64,000 nt of DNA, taken from M0108 sp044228795 (GTDB lineage Bacteria > Pseudomonadota > Gammaproteobacteria > Chromatiales > Chromatiaceae). Each line of letters starts with the position of its first letter. The first letter of the stretch is position 1. Under the pieces are notes generated by a model. That model made no database searches. It worked only from the letters and a program-made list of their open reading frames with translations, and was not told where the DNA came from. Of this stretch, positions 42,332-51,401 are shown one piece after another. The DNA lies in assembly GCA_044228795.1 (NCBI GenBank), contig JBGAUE010000014.1, positions 1 through 64,000 of the forward strand, read 5' to 3'. The translations under genes were made by a program, and so were the position numbers.

Positions 42332-42890
42332 TCAATTGCCGACACGGGTGCTGTTGGCCCTGATGGTCCTGCTCGTCGCGGCCGGCGCCATGGCGGGGGA
42401 CGACAGGACCGCTACCCGCAAGCAGTTGCGTAACCTGCGCACGGAGACCCTGAACCAACTCTACAAGGAAATCCCGGAGACCAAGACCCAGATCCGCAAG
42501 GCCGCTGGCTATGGCGTATTCGAGGTTGCCGGGGCGCATATCTTCTTCGTCGGCGGCGGCGGTGGGCGAGGCGTTGTTCGGGACAACCTCACCGGCCGGG
42601 ACACCTTTATGAAAATGGCCTCGATTAGTGGCGGCCTCGGCATCGGTGTCAAGGACACCCGTACGGTCCTGATCTTTGAAAATCGCCAGGTGCTGAAGAA
42701 GTTTCTCGACAAGGGATGGGCCTTCGGTGGCGAGGCCGAAGCCACGGCGAAGATCGAAGGCAAGGGGGGTACGGCGGGCGAATGGGAGACGCCGGATGGT
42801 ATCAAAGTGTACCAGCTCAATAGCACGGGGCTGATGGCGAGGGGCACCGTGGTGGGCACGAAGTTTTGGCAGGATGACGAGCTGAACTGA
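42318..42890 (+). CDS. Exported SYLF/Ysc84-domain lipid-binding protein
   Basis: A 190-residue protein with a signal peptide (RVLLALMVLLVAAGAMA) and a SYLF domain: KAAGYGVFEVAGAHIFFVGGGGGRGVV, LTGRDTFMKMASISGGLGIGVKDTRTVLIFENRQVL and KIYQLNSTGLMARGTVVG-like KVYQLNSTGLMARG. SYLF domains bind phosphoinositides in eukaryotes; bacterial roles are little known. A 14-base overlap with the antiporter gene implies coupled translation and a joint role at the envelope. Confidence 0.82.
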   Translation: MRYLDQLPTRVLLALMVLLVAAGAMAGDDRTATRKQLRNLRTETLNQLYKEIPETKTQIRKAAGYGVFEVAGAHIFFVGGGGGRGVVRDNLTGRDTFMKMASISGGLGIGVKDTRTVLIFENRQVLKKFLDKGWAFGGEAEATAKIEGKGGTAGEWETPDGIKVYQLNSTGLMARGTVVGTKFWQDDELN

Positions 42891-42954
42891 GAACTCCCGG
42901 CATAATAGTTGCCTTTATGCAACATGTATTTTCTGATCCATAACCCCTTCCCCC

Positions 42955-42982
42955 TTGTCAAGTGGCAACAGCAGACTATCCT
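42955..42982 (+). promoter_or_regulatory. Candidate promoter before the 64-residue ORF
   Basis: TTGTCA (42955-42960) and TATCCT (42977-42982) are separated by 16 bases within the 259-base gap after the SYLF gene, upstream of the small ORF at 43150. Five of six and four of six positions match the sigma-70 consensus. The rest of the gap contains nothing I can name. Confidence 0.35.
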
Positions 42983-43149
42983 TTAGATCACGAAGGTCGT
43001 TCGTTGTAGGAAAGGAACGCCATCGCGAAAATACAACAAATGTTTGCTGAGACAAGGATTCCAGGGGGGTTGGCGCGAGGATTGTTGTAACAGTCCTACA
43101 TCCAGGCCAAGGCCGCCCCGACCAGGAACCATAAGCCGGAGGTACTCTC

Positions 43150-43344
43150 ATGACCATCAGCCAATCCCAAGCCCTCTGGGAACTCTGCCGCCAGGGCCTC
43201 CCGTTGAGCGCCGATGAAGCGGAGCGTTGCTGGGAACAGGGCCAGACTTACCAACTCCGCGAGCCGGTCAAGCTGCCATGGGAGGTCGAGGGCCTGATCG
43301 AGCAGTGCAACTGGGAGGTCAGTGTCTCCGCCAGAGCACACTGA
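43150..43344 (+). CDS. Small hypothetical protein
   Basis: A 64-residue acidic protein, unrecognised: helix-rich start SQSQALWELCRQGLPLSADEAERCWEQG, then LREPVKLPWEVEGLIEQCNWEVS. Three Cys and five Trp residues are notable for its size. A strong GGAGG at 43139-43143 precedes ATG 43150 at good spacing, and the codon choice is normal for this genome, which together support translation. It has no membrane segment. The next gene starts 62 bases later. Confidence 0.55.
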   Translation: MTISQSQALWELCRQGLPLSADEAERCWEQGQTYQLREPVKLPWEVEGLIEQCNWEVSVSARAH

Positions 43345-43405
43345 TTTTTCTCCTTCTCTGCCGTCTGCATCTATCTCGTTTCATTCAACCCAAGAGCTAA
43401 TAGTC

Positions 43406-44524
43406 ATGCCCTTTAGCTCCATCCGCCGTGTCGCGCTGGCCGTTTTAGCCGCAAGCGCCCTCACTGCCCTCGCCTTCCCCGCGCAGGCTTGTACCTCCTT
43501 CCGCGTCCAGTCCCAGGACGGAGCCTGGATCGTCGCCCGATCCATGGAGTTCGAGATGGATCTCAAAAGCCAGGTGATGCTGGTCCCACGGGGCCACCCG
43601 CTCACCGCGACCCGCCCCGACCTCAAGCCCGGCACGACCTGGACCGCGAAGCATGGCTTTCTCGGCTTCAATGCCCTCGGCATGGATATCGCCGCCGACG
43701 GCCTCAATGAGGCCGGACTGTCGGTCGGCGCCCTCTTCCTACCCGGTTTCGCCGAGTACCAGCCCTTCCCCGCCGATGGTAAGCACGCGGTCTCCAATGT
43801 CGATCTTGCCAACTGGATACTGAGTCAGTTCGCGACCGTGGACGAGGTGCGAGCAGCCCTGCCAAAACTGACCGTTTACGAGCTCATCCTGCCCCAAGCT
43901 GGCCCCCTGCCGCTGCACTGGACTATCCACGATGCCTCAGGGGGCTCCATCGTGGTCGAATACCTGGGCGGCAAGCTACACATCCATGACAATCCCATCG
44001 GGGTCCTCACCAATTCCCCGCCCTTCGAATGGCACCAAAATAATCTGCGCAATAACATCAATCTCACCAACATCAACGTCGACGGTCTCAAGCTCGGCGC
44101 CGTCGAGGTTCAGCCCCTCGGTCAAGGCACAGGATTGGTCGGGCTGCCTGGCGACTACACCCCGCCCAGCCGCTTCCTCAAGGCCACTGCCCTGGCCTTT
44201 TCAGCTGTCCCGGTCGCCACCGCCGCAGAAGGTATCAACCTGGCCTTCCACATCCTGAACGCGGTGGACATCCCCCTCGGCGCGGTGGCAGAAAAGACTC
44301 CGTCGCAGGATGGCGGCGCACCGACGCTTAGCTACGATAAGACCGAATGGGCATCGGTCTATGACCTCCAGCACCGCATCGCCTACTTCCGGACCTATGG
44401 TGACCTGACAATCCGCAAGGTAGACCTGACCCAGGTCGACTTTGGCGGCAAGGCGATCCAGCACCTGCCCATGCCGACGACCTTGCAGACCCAGGACATG
44501 ACGCCAGCGGCCGCCCGTATGTAA
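43406..44524 (+). CDS. Periplasmic choloylglycine-hydrolase-family (Ntn) hydrolase
   Basis: A 372-residue Ntn hydrolase. The signal peptide (SIRRVALAVLAASALTALAFPAQA) ends exactly before Cys29, which becomes the N-terminal nucleophile of the mature enzyme (CTSFRV). RSMEFEMDL, LGFNALGMDIAADGLNEAGLSVGALFLPG, DLANWILSQFATVDEV and VLTNSPPFEWHQNNLRNN match the bile-salt hydrolase/penicillin V acylase group. Gram-negative members are exported and cleave penicillin V or acyl-homoserine lactones; the substrate here is unknown. I chose ATG 43406 to keep a normal signal peptide; the upstream ATG 43322 lies in the previous ORF. Confidence 0.87.
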   Translation: MPFSSIRRVALAVLAASALTALAFPAQACTSFRVQSQDGAWIVARSMEFEMDLKSQVMLVPRGHPLTATRPDLKPGTTWTAKHGFLGFNALGMDIAADGLNEAGLSVGALFLPGFAEYQPFPADGKHAVSNVDLANWILSQFATVDEVRAALPKLTVYELILPQAGPLPLHWTIHDASGGSIVVEYLGGKLHIHDNPIGVLTNSPPFEWHQNNLRNNINLTNINVDGLKLGAVEVQPLGQGTGLVGLPGDYTPPSRFLKATALAFSAVPVATAAEGINLAFHILNAVDIPLGAVAEKTPSQDGGAPTLSYDKTEWASVYDLQHRIAYFRTYGDLTIRKVDLTQVDFGGKAIQHLPMPTTLQTQDMTPAAARM

Positions 44525-44579
44525 GCAGCGCTAGGCCGGATGGCGAGCGCCCGGGTTCGACGGGAGCGCAGACGTCGGT

Positions 44580-45311
44580 TCAGACCCGCTGCAGCAGGTC
44601 TACCCGGTGGGGTTTGCGAAAATGGGCCCCGTTGGGGGTCAGGTGGGCGAGGAAGGCGGCACGGATCTGCTCGTAGCGGGCCGGGTCTATGTCGAGTTCC
44701 GTATGAGTGACCTTGAGGAACCGCCCCTCGAAGTCCTCCCAGTCGGGGTAGGACCCCGGGGTCTCGTAGAAGACCTCCGCTTCCAGAGTGAAAAACCCGG
44801 CATCCAGGGCCCGGTTGAGGGCGGCGACAGCAGCCAACCGCACCTCGCCCTCGTCATTGATAAGCCGCAGCAAGTCGTTGAAGGGGCCTGCGTAGACGGG
44901 CTCCAGGAAGAGTGCGTGACCGCCGGGCTTGAGCACCCGATGGACCTCCCGCAAGGCCTGGTCCATCAGGGGCATGGGGACGTGGTGCAGGGACTTAAAC
45001 ATGAGCACGGCGTCGAAGCTCCCGTCCGGGTCGGAGATGGCCTCGGCCCCGCCGTAGCGGAAGCTGACTCCGGAGAGGTCCGTGACCTGAAGGTTTTTCT
45101 CATGCTGGATGCGGTCCACCTCAGTGGCGACGATATGCCTTGGTCCGAAGCGTTGCATGACCAGGCGCGTGGTCCCGGCAGCGCCGCAGCCCAGTTCCAG
45201 GATCTCCGCCCCCCGCAGATCAAGGAGTTCGGCGATGACCTCCAGGTCCTCGGCGGTCCGGTAGGCAGCGGGGGGGATAGGGGTAAACAAGACCTGAGGA
45301 CTGGTGGGCAT
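44580..45311 (-). CDS. Class I SAM-dependent methyltransferase
   Basis: A 243-residue soluble enzyme with the class I fold: motif I ILELGCGAAGTTRL, motif II-like IVATEVDRIQHEK, the post-motif FDAVLMFKSLHHVPMPL and LKPGGHALFLEP. It resembles UbiE/Methyltransf_11 enzymes, which use S-adenosylmethionine on small molecules; the acceptor is unknown. The frame also starts at 45365 (ATG), adding 18 residues not typical of the fold; ATG 45311 is preferred. It is divergent from the RND operon. Confidence 0.8.
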   Translation of the reverse strand: MPTSPQVLFTPIPPAAYRTAEDLEVIAELLDLRGAEILELGCGAAGTTRLVMQRFGPRHIVATEVDRIQHEKNLQVTDLSGVSFRYGGAEAISDPDGSFDAVLMFKSLHHVPMPLMDQALREVHRVLKPGGHALFLEPVYAGPFNDLLRLINDEGEVRLAAVAALNRALDAGFFTLEAEVFYETPGSYPDWEDFEGRFLKVTHTELDIDPARYEQIRAAFLAHLTPNGAHFRKPHRVDLLQRV

Positions 45312-45419
45312 GGAATCGTCTCGTGGGTGGGTGGTGGACTGAGCGGTGGGGCTTGCAAACCGCATGTATAATCGGCACCTTCCGGATGCAAGTGCATCCG
45401 CTGTCCGGATTTAAGCCCT

Positions 45420-46517
45420 ATGATCTCGCGTCTGTTCCTTGTCCTGCTGTTCCTTGGGGCCATCCTAGGGGGCATATTCGGCTGGAAATACTATCAACAA
45501 CAACAGCAGGCGGCCATGCAGGGCCCGCCTCCACCGCCCGTGGTTGCCTCGGCCCGGGTCGAATCCGAGACCTGGCGCCCAAGCCTCGCGGCGGTGGGCA
45601 GCCTGGTGGCGGTCCAAGGGATCGAGGTCGCCAATGAGGTCCCGGGCCTGGTCCGCGAGATCAAGTTCGAGTCCGGGCAAATGGTCAAGTCCGGCGAGGT
45701 CCTGGTCCAGATCGATGATGCCGTGGACCAGGCCGACCTGTTAGCGCTCCTAGCCCTGCGTGACCTGGCCCAGATTAAGGTCAAGCGCCTCCAGACCCTA
45801 CTCAAGGATCGTTCCACGTCCCAGTCGGACTACGACGAGGCCAAGGCCACGCTCGATGCGGCCGAGGCGGGGGTGACTGCCAAACGGGCGAGCATCGCCA
45901 AGAAGCGCATCGTCGCCCCCTTTGCCGGACAACTGGGCATTCGCAAGGTGAATCTGGGTGACTACCTGCCCGCGGGATCGCATATCGTGGCGCTCAACAC
46001 CCAGGACCCAGTCTATGTGGACTATTCGCTACCCGAGCGGGAGCTGACCAAGATCGCGATAGGCCAGCCGGTGGTGGTCACGGTGGCGGCCTATCCGGGG
46101 CAGGAATTCCAGGGCCACATCAGTGCCCTGGACTCCGGGGTGGACGTCAAGACCCGTAACGTTCGCGTGCGTGCGACCCTGCCCAACCCGGATCAGGCCC
46201 TGCGCCCTGGGATGTTCGCGGAGGTCGCCACCCTGCTGCCGGCCCGGGAGGGGGTTCTGACCCTGCCGCGCACCGCCATCACCTTCGCCCCCTACGGCAG
46301 CAGTGTCTTCCTGATCGAGGAGAAGGACGGCACGCCCCAGGTCCAGCGCCGGCCGGTGACTACCGCCGGTGCCCAGGGCGGGCGGGTGGAGATCGCCAGC
46401 GGCCTCGCAGAGGGAGACCGGGTGGTGGTGGCGGGCCAGGTGAAGCTCCGCAATGGCCAGGCGATCAAGATCGACAACTCGGTGCAGCCGGCGGCGACGG
46501 GGCCCCTGGGACCGTGA
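45420..46517 (+). CDS. RND efflux membrane-fusion protein (periplasmic adaptor)
   Basis: A 365-residue adaptor with an N-terminal membrane anchor or signal (LFLVLLFLGAILGGIFGWKYYQQ), a lipoyl-like barrel (VASARVESETWRPSLAAVGSLVAVQGIEVANEVPGLV), a short alpha-hairpin, RIVAPFAGQLGIRKVNLGDYLPAG, and a beta-barrel/MP region with LRPGMFAEVATLLP. It belongs to the MexE/AcrA type that joins an inner-membrane RND pump to an outer-membrane channel. The RND pump gene starts 5 bases after the stop. Confidence 0.9.
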   Translation: MISRLFLVLLFLGAILGGIFGWKYYQQQQQAAMQGPPPPPVVASARVESETWRPSLAAVGSLVAVQGIEVANEVPGLVREIKFESGQMVKSGEVLVQIDDAVDQADLLALLALRDLAQIKVKRLQTLLKDRSTSQSDYDEAKATLDAAEAGVTAKRASIAKKRIVAPFAGQLGIRKVNLGDYLPAGSHIVALNTQDPVYVDYSLPERELTKIAIGQPVVVTVAAYPGQEFQGHISALDSGVDVKTRNVRVRATLPNPDQALRPGMFAEVATLLPAREGVLTLPRTAITFAPYGSSVFLIEEKDGTPQVQRRPVTTAGAQGGRVEIASGLAEGDRVVVAGQVKLRNGQAIKIDNSVQPAATGPLGP

Positions 46518-46521
46518 CGCC

Positions 46522-49500
46522 ATGAAATTCACCGACATCTTCATCCACCGCCCGGTGCTCGCCAGCGTGATCAGTCTGCTGATCCTGGTAGTCGGTCTGC
46601 GTTCCCTGTTCTCCATGGAGGTGCGCCAGTACCCGGAGACCAAGGACACGGTAGTCACCATCACCACCAGTTATCCCGGAGCCGGCGGGGACCTGGTCAA
46701 GTCCTTCATCACGGCCCCATTGCAGCAGGCCGTTGCCGAGGCGGCGGGGATCGACTATCTGACCTCCACCAGCGTCCAGGGTCAGTCCACGATTGAGGCC
46801 CACATGGTCCTGAACTACGACCCCAAGGCGGCGGTCGCGGAGATCCAGGCCAAGGTAGCAAGCCAACGCAATGTCCTGCCCCGCGAGGCCGAGGACCCGG
46901 TCATCGACTCCACCACGGGCGATACCACGGCCCTGATGTACCTGGCCTTCTACAGTAAGGACATGGATCAATCCCAGATCACCGACTACCTGTTACGAGT
47001 GGTCCAGCCCCAGCTCCAGGCCGTCCCCGGGGTGGCCAAGGCGGGGCTGATCGGCAATAAGTCCTTCGCCATGCGGGTCTGGCTCGACCCCAAGCGCATG
47101 GCCGCCCTGGGGGTGACCCCCACCGATGTCGAGGCCGTGCTGCTCGGCAACAACTACCTGGCCGGGGTAGGCGGGCTCAAGGACCGCTACTTCGCCGTGG
47201 ACCTGAGCGCCGATACCGACGTGAGCCGGGTGGAGGACTTCCGTAACCTGGTGGTGCGCACCGAGGGCCAGACCCTGGTGCGGCTCCAGGATGTCGCCAC
47301 CATCGAACTGGGGGCCCAGAGTTACAACACCACGACCCTGTATAAGGGCATCCCGGCCATCTTCGTCGGGCTGGAGCAGGCCCCGGGCGCTAACCCCCTG
47401 ACGGTGGCAGATCGCGTCCACGAACTCCTACCGGAGATTCGCGCCCAGCTTCCCGAGGGGCTCGCGGTCTTCATCCCCTACGACGCCAGCGGCTTTATCC
47501 GCGACTCCATCCACGAGGTCTTTACCACCTTGGGCGAGGCGGTGCTGATCGTGCTGCTGGTCATTTTCCTGAGCTTGGGGTCCCTGCGCGCGGCCCTGAT
47601 CCCTGCGGTGGCGGTGCCCCTCTCCATCATTGGTGGGGCCTTTCTCATGCTGGCGCTGGGGTTCTCCATCAATCTGCTGACGCTGCTGGCCATGGTGCTG
47701 GCCATCGGGCTGGTGGTGGACGATGCCATCGTGGTGGTGGAGAACGTTCACCGCCATATCGAGGAGGGGGCCACCCGCATCGATGCCGCCATTCAGGGGG
47801 CACGGGAGTTGGCCGTCCCCATCATCGCCATGACCACCACCCTGGTGGCGGTCTATGCCCCCATCGGTTTCATGGGTGGGCTGGTGGGGTCGCTGTTTAC
47901 CGAGTTTGCCTTTTCACTCGCCGCCGCCGTACTGGTCTCCGGGGTGGTGGCCCTGACCCTCTCGCCCATGTTGAGCGCCCTGGTACTGAAGCCCGGCGGA
48001 CAGGCTGGGCGCTTCGAGCGCGGTGTCGAGCGCTTCTTCACCGGGCTGGCCAACGCCTATGGCCGCTCCCTGCACGGGCTGCTGCGCTACCCGTCGGTGA
48101 TGCTGGTCTTTGCCGCGGTCATCCTGGCGAGTATCTGGTTCATGTTCACCACCAGCCGCAACGAGTTGGCGCCGACCGAGGACCAGAGCATTCTGTTCTT
48201 CCAGGCTATTGGGCCCCAGACGGCGACGGTGGATTACAGTTCGGCCTATGTGGATGAGATCCTCAAGGTCTTCGACACCATCCCCGAGTACAAGGAGGGC
48301 TTCATCCTGGTGGGAATGGGGGGCGACCCCAGTGTCACCTTCGGCGGCTTCAAGATGCCCTCGGCCTCGGAGCGCGCCCGCTCTCAGATGGCCGTCATGC
48401 CGGAGCTGCAGGGTAAGCTCAAGGCCATCAGCGGGGTGGACGTGGCGGTCTTCCCCCGCCCTAGCCTGCCCGGGGCGGGGCGCGGCTTCCCGATGCAGTT
48501 CGTCCTCACCACCGAGGCTGACTACGGCGAGTTGGACAAGGTCGCGGGGGAGCTGGTCGGACGCGCCATGGGTAGCGGCAAGTTCATGTTCCTGCGCAAG
48601 TCCGTGGACTTCACCCGGCCACGCACCCGCATCCTCATCGATCGCGACCGCGCGGGCGATCTCGGCATCAGTATGCGGGAGATCGGGCGCAACCTTTCTC
48701 TGATGTTGGGCGAGGGCTATGTCAACCGCTTCAGCCTGTCGGAGCGCAGCTATCAGGTCATTCCCCAGGCGGCACGCGGCGACCGGCTGGACCCGGCCAT
48801 GCTCGACGACTACTACGTCCGGTCTGCCAGCGGGGCCCTGGTCCCCCTCGGCAGTCTGGTCCATTTCGAGGATCAGGTAGAGCCGAGCAAACGCAGCCAG
48901 TTCCAGCAGCTTAATTCGGTGAACCTGGAGGGGATCATGGCCCCGGGGGTAACCCTGGGGGATGCCATCGCCTACCTGGAGGGGCAGGCCCGGGAGGTGC
49001 TGCCGCGGGGTTACGCCTGGGACTTCATGGGCGAGTCCCGCCAATATGCCCAGCAGGGCAGTGCCTTGGTCCTGACCTTCTTTATGTCGCTGCTGGTCAT
49101 TTATCTGGTTCTGGCGGCCCAATTCGAAAGCTGGCGTGACCCGCTGATCATCCTGGTCTCGGTCCCCATGTCCATCTTCGGGGCCGTCGCCTTCCTGACC
49201 CTGGGCTTTGCCAGCGTCAATATCTATACCCAGGTCGGGCTGATTACCCTCATCGGGCTGGTGGCCAAGAACGGCATTCTCATCGTCGAATTCGCCAATC
49301 AGTTGCGCGCGCACCGGGGCCTACCCAAGGCGGCAGCGGTGGAGGAGGCGGCCCGCATCCGCTTACGCCCCATCCTCATGACCACGGTATCCATGGTGGT
49401 GGCCATGGTCCCACTGCTCATCGCCCGTGGGCCCGGTGCCGTGAGCCGCTTCGACATCGGGCTGGTCATCGCCTCCGGGCTTGGCATCGGGACCCTCTTC

Positions 49501-49605
49501 ACCCTCTATGTCGTGCCGGCCTTCTATATGCTGCTGGCGCCGGGGGAGGTTCACGGGACCCGGCCGGCACCGGCGGCCAAGACCTCGATTCAACTCGAAC
49601 ACTAG
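46522..49605 (+). CDS. HAE1-type RND multidrug efflux pump
   Basis: A 1027-residue inner-membrane transporter. FTDIFIHRPVLASVISLLILVVGL starts the first helix. The TM4 proton-relay pair Asp-Asp is in AIGLVVDDAIVVVENVHRH, followed by ARELAVPIIAMTTTLVAVYAPIGF and a late IYTQVGLITLIGLVAKNGILIVEFAN. Two large periplasmic loops (about 35-330 and 560-850) are the expected pore and docking domains. The Asp pair places it in the HAE1 drug-exporter group rather than the metal-exporting group. I chose ATG 46522, not the upstream 46453, as it begins at the conserved helix. No outer-membrane channel gene is adjacent. Confidence 0.92.
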   Translation: MKFTDIFIHRPVLASVISLLILVVGLRSLFSMEVRQYPETKDTVVTITTSYPGAGGDLVKSFITAPLQQAVAEAAGIDYLTSTSVQGQSTIEAHMVLNYDPKAAVAEIQAKVASQRNVLPREAEDPVIDSTTGDTTALMYLAFYSKDMDQSQITDYLLRVVQPQLQAVPGVAKAGLIGNKSFAMRVWLDPKRMAALGVTPTDVEAVLLGNNYLAGVGGLKDRYFAVDLSADTDVSRVEDFRNLVVRTEGQTLVRLQDVATIELGAQSYNTTTLYKGIPAIFVGLEQAPGANPLTVADRVHELLPEIRAQLPEGLAVFIPYDASGFIRDSIHEVFTTLGEAVLIVLLVIFLSLGSLRAALIPAVAVPLSIIGGAFLMLALGFSINLLTLLAMVLAIGLVVDDAIVVVENVHRHIEEGATRIDAAIQGARELAVPIIAMTTTLVAVYAPIGFMGGLVGSLFTEFAFSLAAAVLVSGVVALTLSPMLSALVLKPGGQAGRFERGVERFFTGLANAYGRSLHGLLRYPSVMLVFAAVILASIWFMFTTSRNELAPTEDQSILFFQAIGPQTATVDYSSAYVDEILKVFDTIPEYKEGFILVGMGGDPSVTFGGFKMPSASERARSQMAVMPELQGKLKAISGVDVAVFPRPSLPGAGRGFPMQFVLTTEADYGELDKVAGELVGRAMGSGKFMFLRKSVDFTRPRTRILIDRDRAGDLGISMREIGRNLSLMLGEGYVNRFSLSERSYQVIPQAARGDRLDPAMLDDYYVRSASGALVPLGSLVHFEDQVEPSKRSQFQQLNSVNLEGIMAPGVTLGDAIAYLEGQAREVLPRGYAWDFMGESRQYAQQGSALVLTFFMSLLVIYLVLAAQFESWRDPLIILVSVPMSIFGAVAFLTLGFASVNIYTQVGLITLIGLVAKNGILIVEFANQLRAHRGLPKAAAVEEAARIRLRPILMTTVSMVVAMVPLLIARGPGAVSRFDIGLVIASGLGIGTLFTLYVVPAFYMLLAPGEVHGTRPAPAAKTSIQLEH

Positions 49606-49629
49606 CATTCTGGATCGCGGGGGATCTTT

Positions 49630-50604
49630 ATGCGCTGGAGAAGCGGCAGACGAAGCGACAATGTGGAGGACCTGCGGGACGATCCTGGGTCAGGCGGCGA
49701 CGGGTTCCCTGGGCAGCGCCTGCCCGTGCGCATCGGCCGGGGCGCCGGGGTTGGCGGTGGCCTGGGCACCATTCTCCTGATCCTGGTCGGCCTCTATTTC
49801 GGAGTTGACCTGACCGCCTTCCTCGGCGGCGGGATCCCCCAACCCGACACCCGCGGTGGACAGCTGCAGTTGCCGGATACCTGGCACCAACAAGGCGCGC
49901 CTAAACCTAGACCACATCCTCATGCCGGTGGCCTGCAAACCCCGGGGGCCGGGGCCAAAGCCGATGAACTCAAAGACTTCGTCTCCGTCGTCCTGGCGGA
50001 CACGGAGGACACCTGGAGCGAGATCTTCCGTCAGGGAAAACAGCGTTACCAGGAGCCCAAGCTGGTCCTGTTCTCGGGCAATGTGCGCTCCGCCTGCGGC
50101 TTCGCCGAGGCCGCCATGGGCCCCTTCTACTGCCCTGGGGACCATAAGGTCTATATCGACCTGTCGTTTTATGACGAGCTGCGCAGCAAGTTCGGCGCGC
50201 CGGGTGACTTCGCTCAGGCCTATGTCATCGCCCACGAAATTGGCCACCACGTCCAAAAGCTGCTCGGCATTTCCGATCAGGTCGAGGAGGCCAAGCGCGG
50301 CCGCGGTAAGGCCGGGGCGAACCAACTCTCGGTGCGCCTGGAACTCCAGGCCGACTGCTTCGCCGGGGTCTGGGCCAACCGTGCGGACCGAGCTCGTGGC
50401 ATCCTGGAGGCCGGCGACGCCGAGGAGGCCCTCAAGGCCGCCTCTGCCATCGGTGACGACCGCCTCCAAAGGCAGGCGCGGGGCTATGTGACCCCGGACA
50501 GCTTCACCCACGGCAGCTCCGCACAGCGCGTCGCCTGGTTCCGCCGCGGCCTGGAGAAGGGCGATGTCAAGGTCTGCGACACCTTTTCCGCCAAGAACCT
50601 CTAA
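49630..50604 (+). CDS. YpfJ-type neutral zinc metallopeptidase
   Basis: A 324-residue protein: RWRSGRRSDNVEDLR and GAGVGGGLGTILLILVGLYFGVD (single membrane helix), then the zinc-peptidase region with VYIDLSFYDEL, YVIAHEIGHHVQ (HExxH at His202-His206) and LELQADCFAGVWA. E. coli YpfJ-like proteins share these motifs. The catalytic domain likely faces the periplasm. Substrate unknown. It lies 24 bases after the RND pump gene and may be co-transcribed with it. Confidence 0.87.
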   Translation: MRWRSGRRSDNVEDLRDDPGSGGDGFPGQRLPVRIGRGAGVGGGLGTILLILVGLYFGVDLTAFLGGGIPQPDTRGGQLQLPDTWHQQGAPKPRPHPHAGGLQTPGAGAKADELKDFVSVVLADTEDTWSEIFRQGKQRYQEPKLVLFSGNVRSACGFAEAAMGPFYCPGDHKVYIDLSFYDELRSKFGAPGDFAQAYVIAHEIGHHVQKLLGISDQVEEAKRGRGKAGANQLSVRLELQADCFAGVWANRADRARGILEAGDAEEALKAASAIGDDRLQRQARGYVTPDSFTHGSSAQRVAWFRRGLEKGDVKVCDTFSAKNL

Positions 50605-50736
50605 TCCCGTACCCTGGCCTTGACGCAGAACTCGCCGGATTTCACGGTACCCCAACCCCCGTCCCATCGGCGGCGTGGTGGCCTTACAATGGCCACCGAC
50701 CCATCCACCAGATCCCCTCACAGGACTAAAGACACC

Positions 50737-51111
50737 ATGATTTTCACCCGCACCCTCGCTGCTCTTTTCACCCTGGTACTCATCGTTCCCGCCTTCGCCG
50801 ATGAGGTGGTCCAGAAGAGTATCGCCGACCTTTACCAGGAGAAAGCAGAACTCGCCGGCAAGCCGGTGAAGCTTCAAGGCAAGGTTGTCAAGGTCAACAA
50901 CAACATCATGAACCGGAACTTCCTCCACCTACAGGATGGCTCCGGTGACCCCGCCCTTGGCACCAACGACCTGACGATCACCAGCGACGACACCGCCGCA
51001 ATGGGTGACACGGTTGCGGTGACCGGCACCCTGGTGGTGGACCTAGACTTCGGCGCCGGCTATAAGTACCCGCTACTGCTGGAGAAGGCGAGCATCACCA
51101 AGGCCCAGTGA
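50737..51111 (+). CDS. Exported OB-fold-like small protein
   Basis: The 124-residue product has a signal peptide (FTRTLAALFTLVLIVPAFA) and a mature part with an OB-like pattern: LAGKPVKLQGKVVKVNNNIMNRNFLHLQDGSG, LTITSDDTAAMGDTVAVTGTLVVDLDFGAGYKYPLLLEKA. The sequence is like the nucleic-acid-binding OB family or the GW/YdeI-like periplasmic domains; binding partners are unknown. I placed the start at ATG 50737; an upstream ATG gives a long non-signal extension. It stands alone between ypfJ-like and aqpZ genes. Confidence 0.6.
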   Translation: MIFTRTLAALFTLVLIVPAFADEVVQKSIADLYQEKAELAGKPVKLQGKVVKVNNNIMNRNFLHLQDGSGDPALGTNDLTITSDDTAAMGDTVAVTGTLVVDLDFGAGYKYPLLLEKASITKAQ

Positions 51112-51401
51112 CCCTAACACCGCCTTATTGAATCGTCCTCAGGATCCCCCTGGCCCCCTCTTGGGACTGATACGCCCGGTGAGCAGCATCTCAGCCCTCA
51201 AGGCCACTGTGTACTAGGACGCCGCCAGGGTGAAGGATGATGGGTCCCCGGTGATTGCCCTGGGCCAGGGGTCGAACCATTAGAAATTTTGGTCTCCACG
51301 ACGAGTTACGGTATTCTTCCCTAATGCAAGTTTCGCGCCCCGCCTCATCAACCCCAGTATTTCAACAACCTAAGTTTTTCAACCAGCTCAAGGAGCAATC
51401 C

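Noticed and set aside
45367..45372. Perfect TATAAT upstream of the RND adaptor gene
   Set aside because: No -35-like hexamer at 16-18 bases, and the TG is not in the extended -10 position; too weak to report as a promoter although it may contribute.
47914..49314. 466-codon minus-strand frame opposite the HAE1 pump
   Set aside because: Fully inside the RND gene on the other strand; Gly/His/Gln/Asp-rich shadow with no start signal.
51255..51300. T-loop-like GGGTCGAACC suggesting the 3-prime end of a tRNA
   Set aside because: No matching acceptor, D or anticodon arms can be built upstream, and there is no CCA-proximal stem; chance similarity is more likely.
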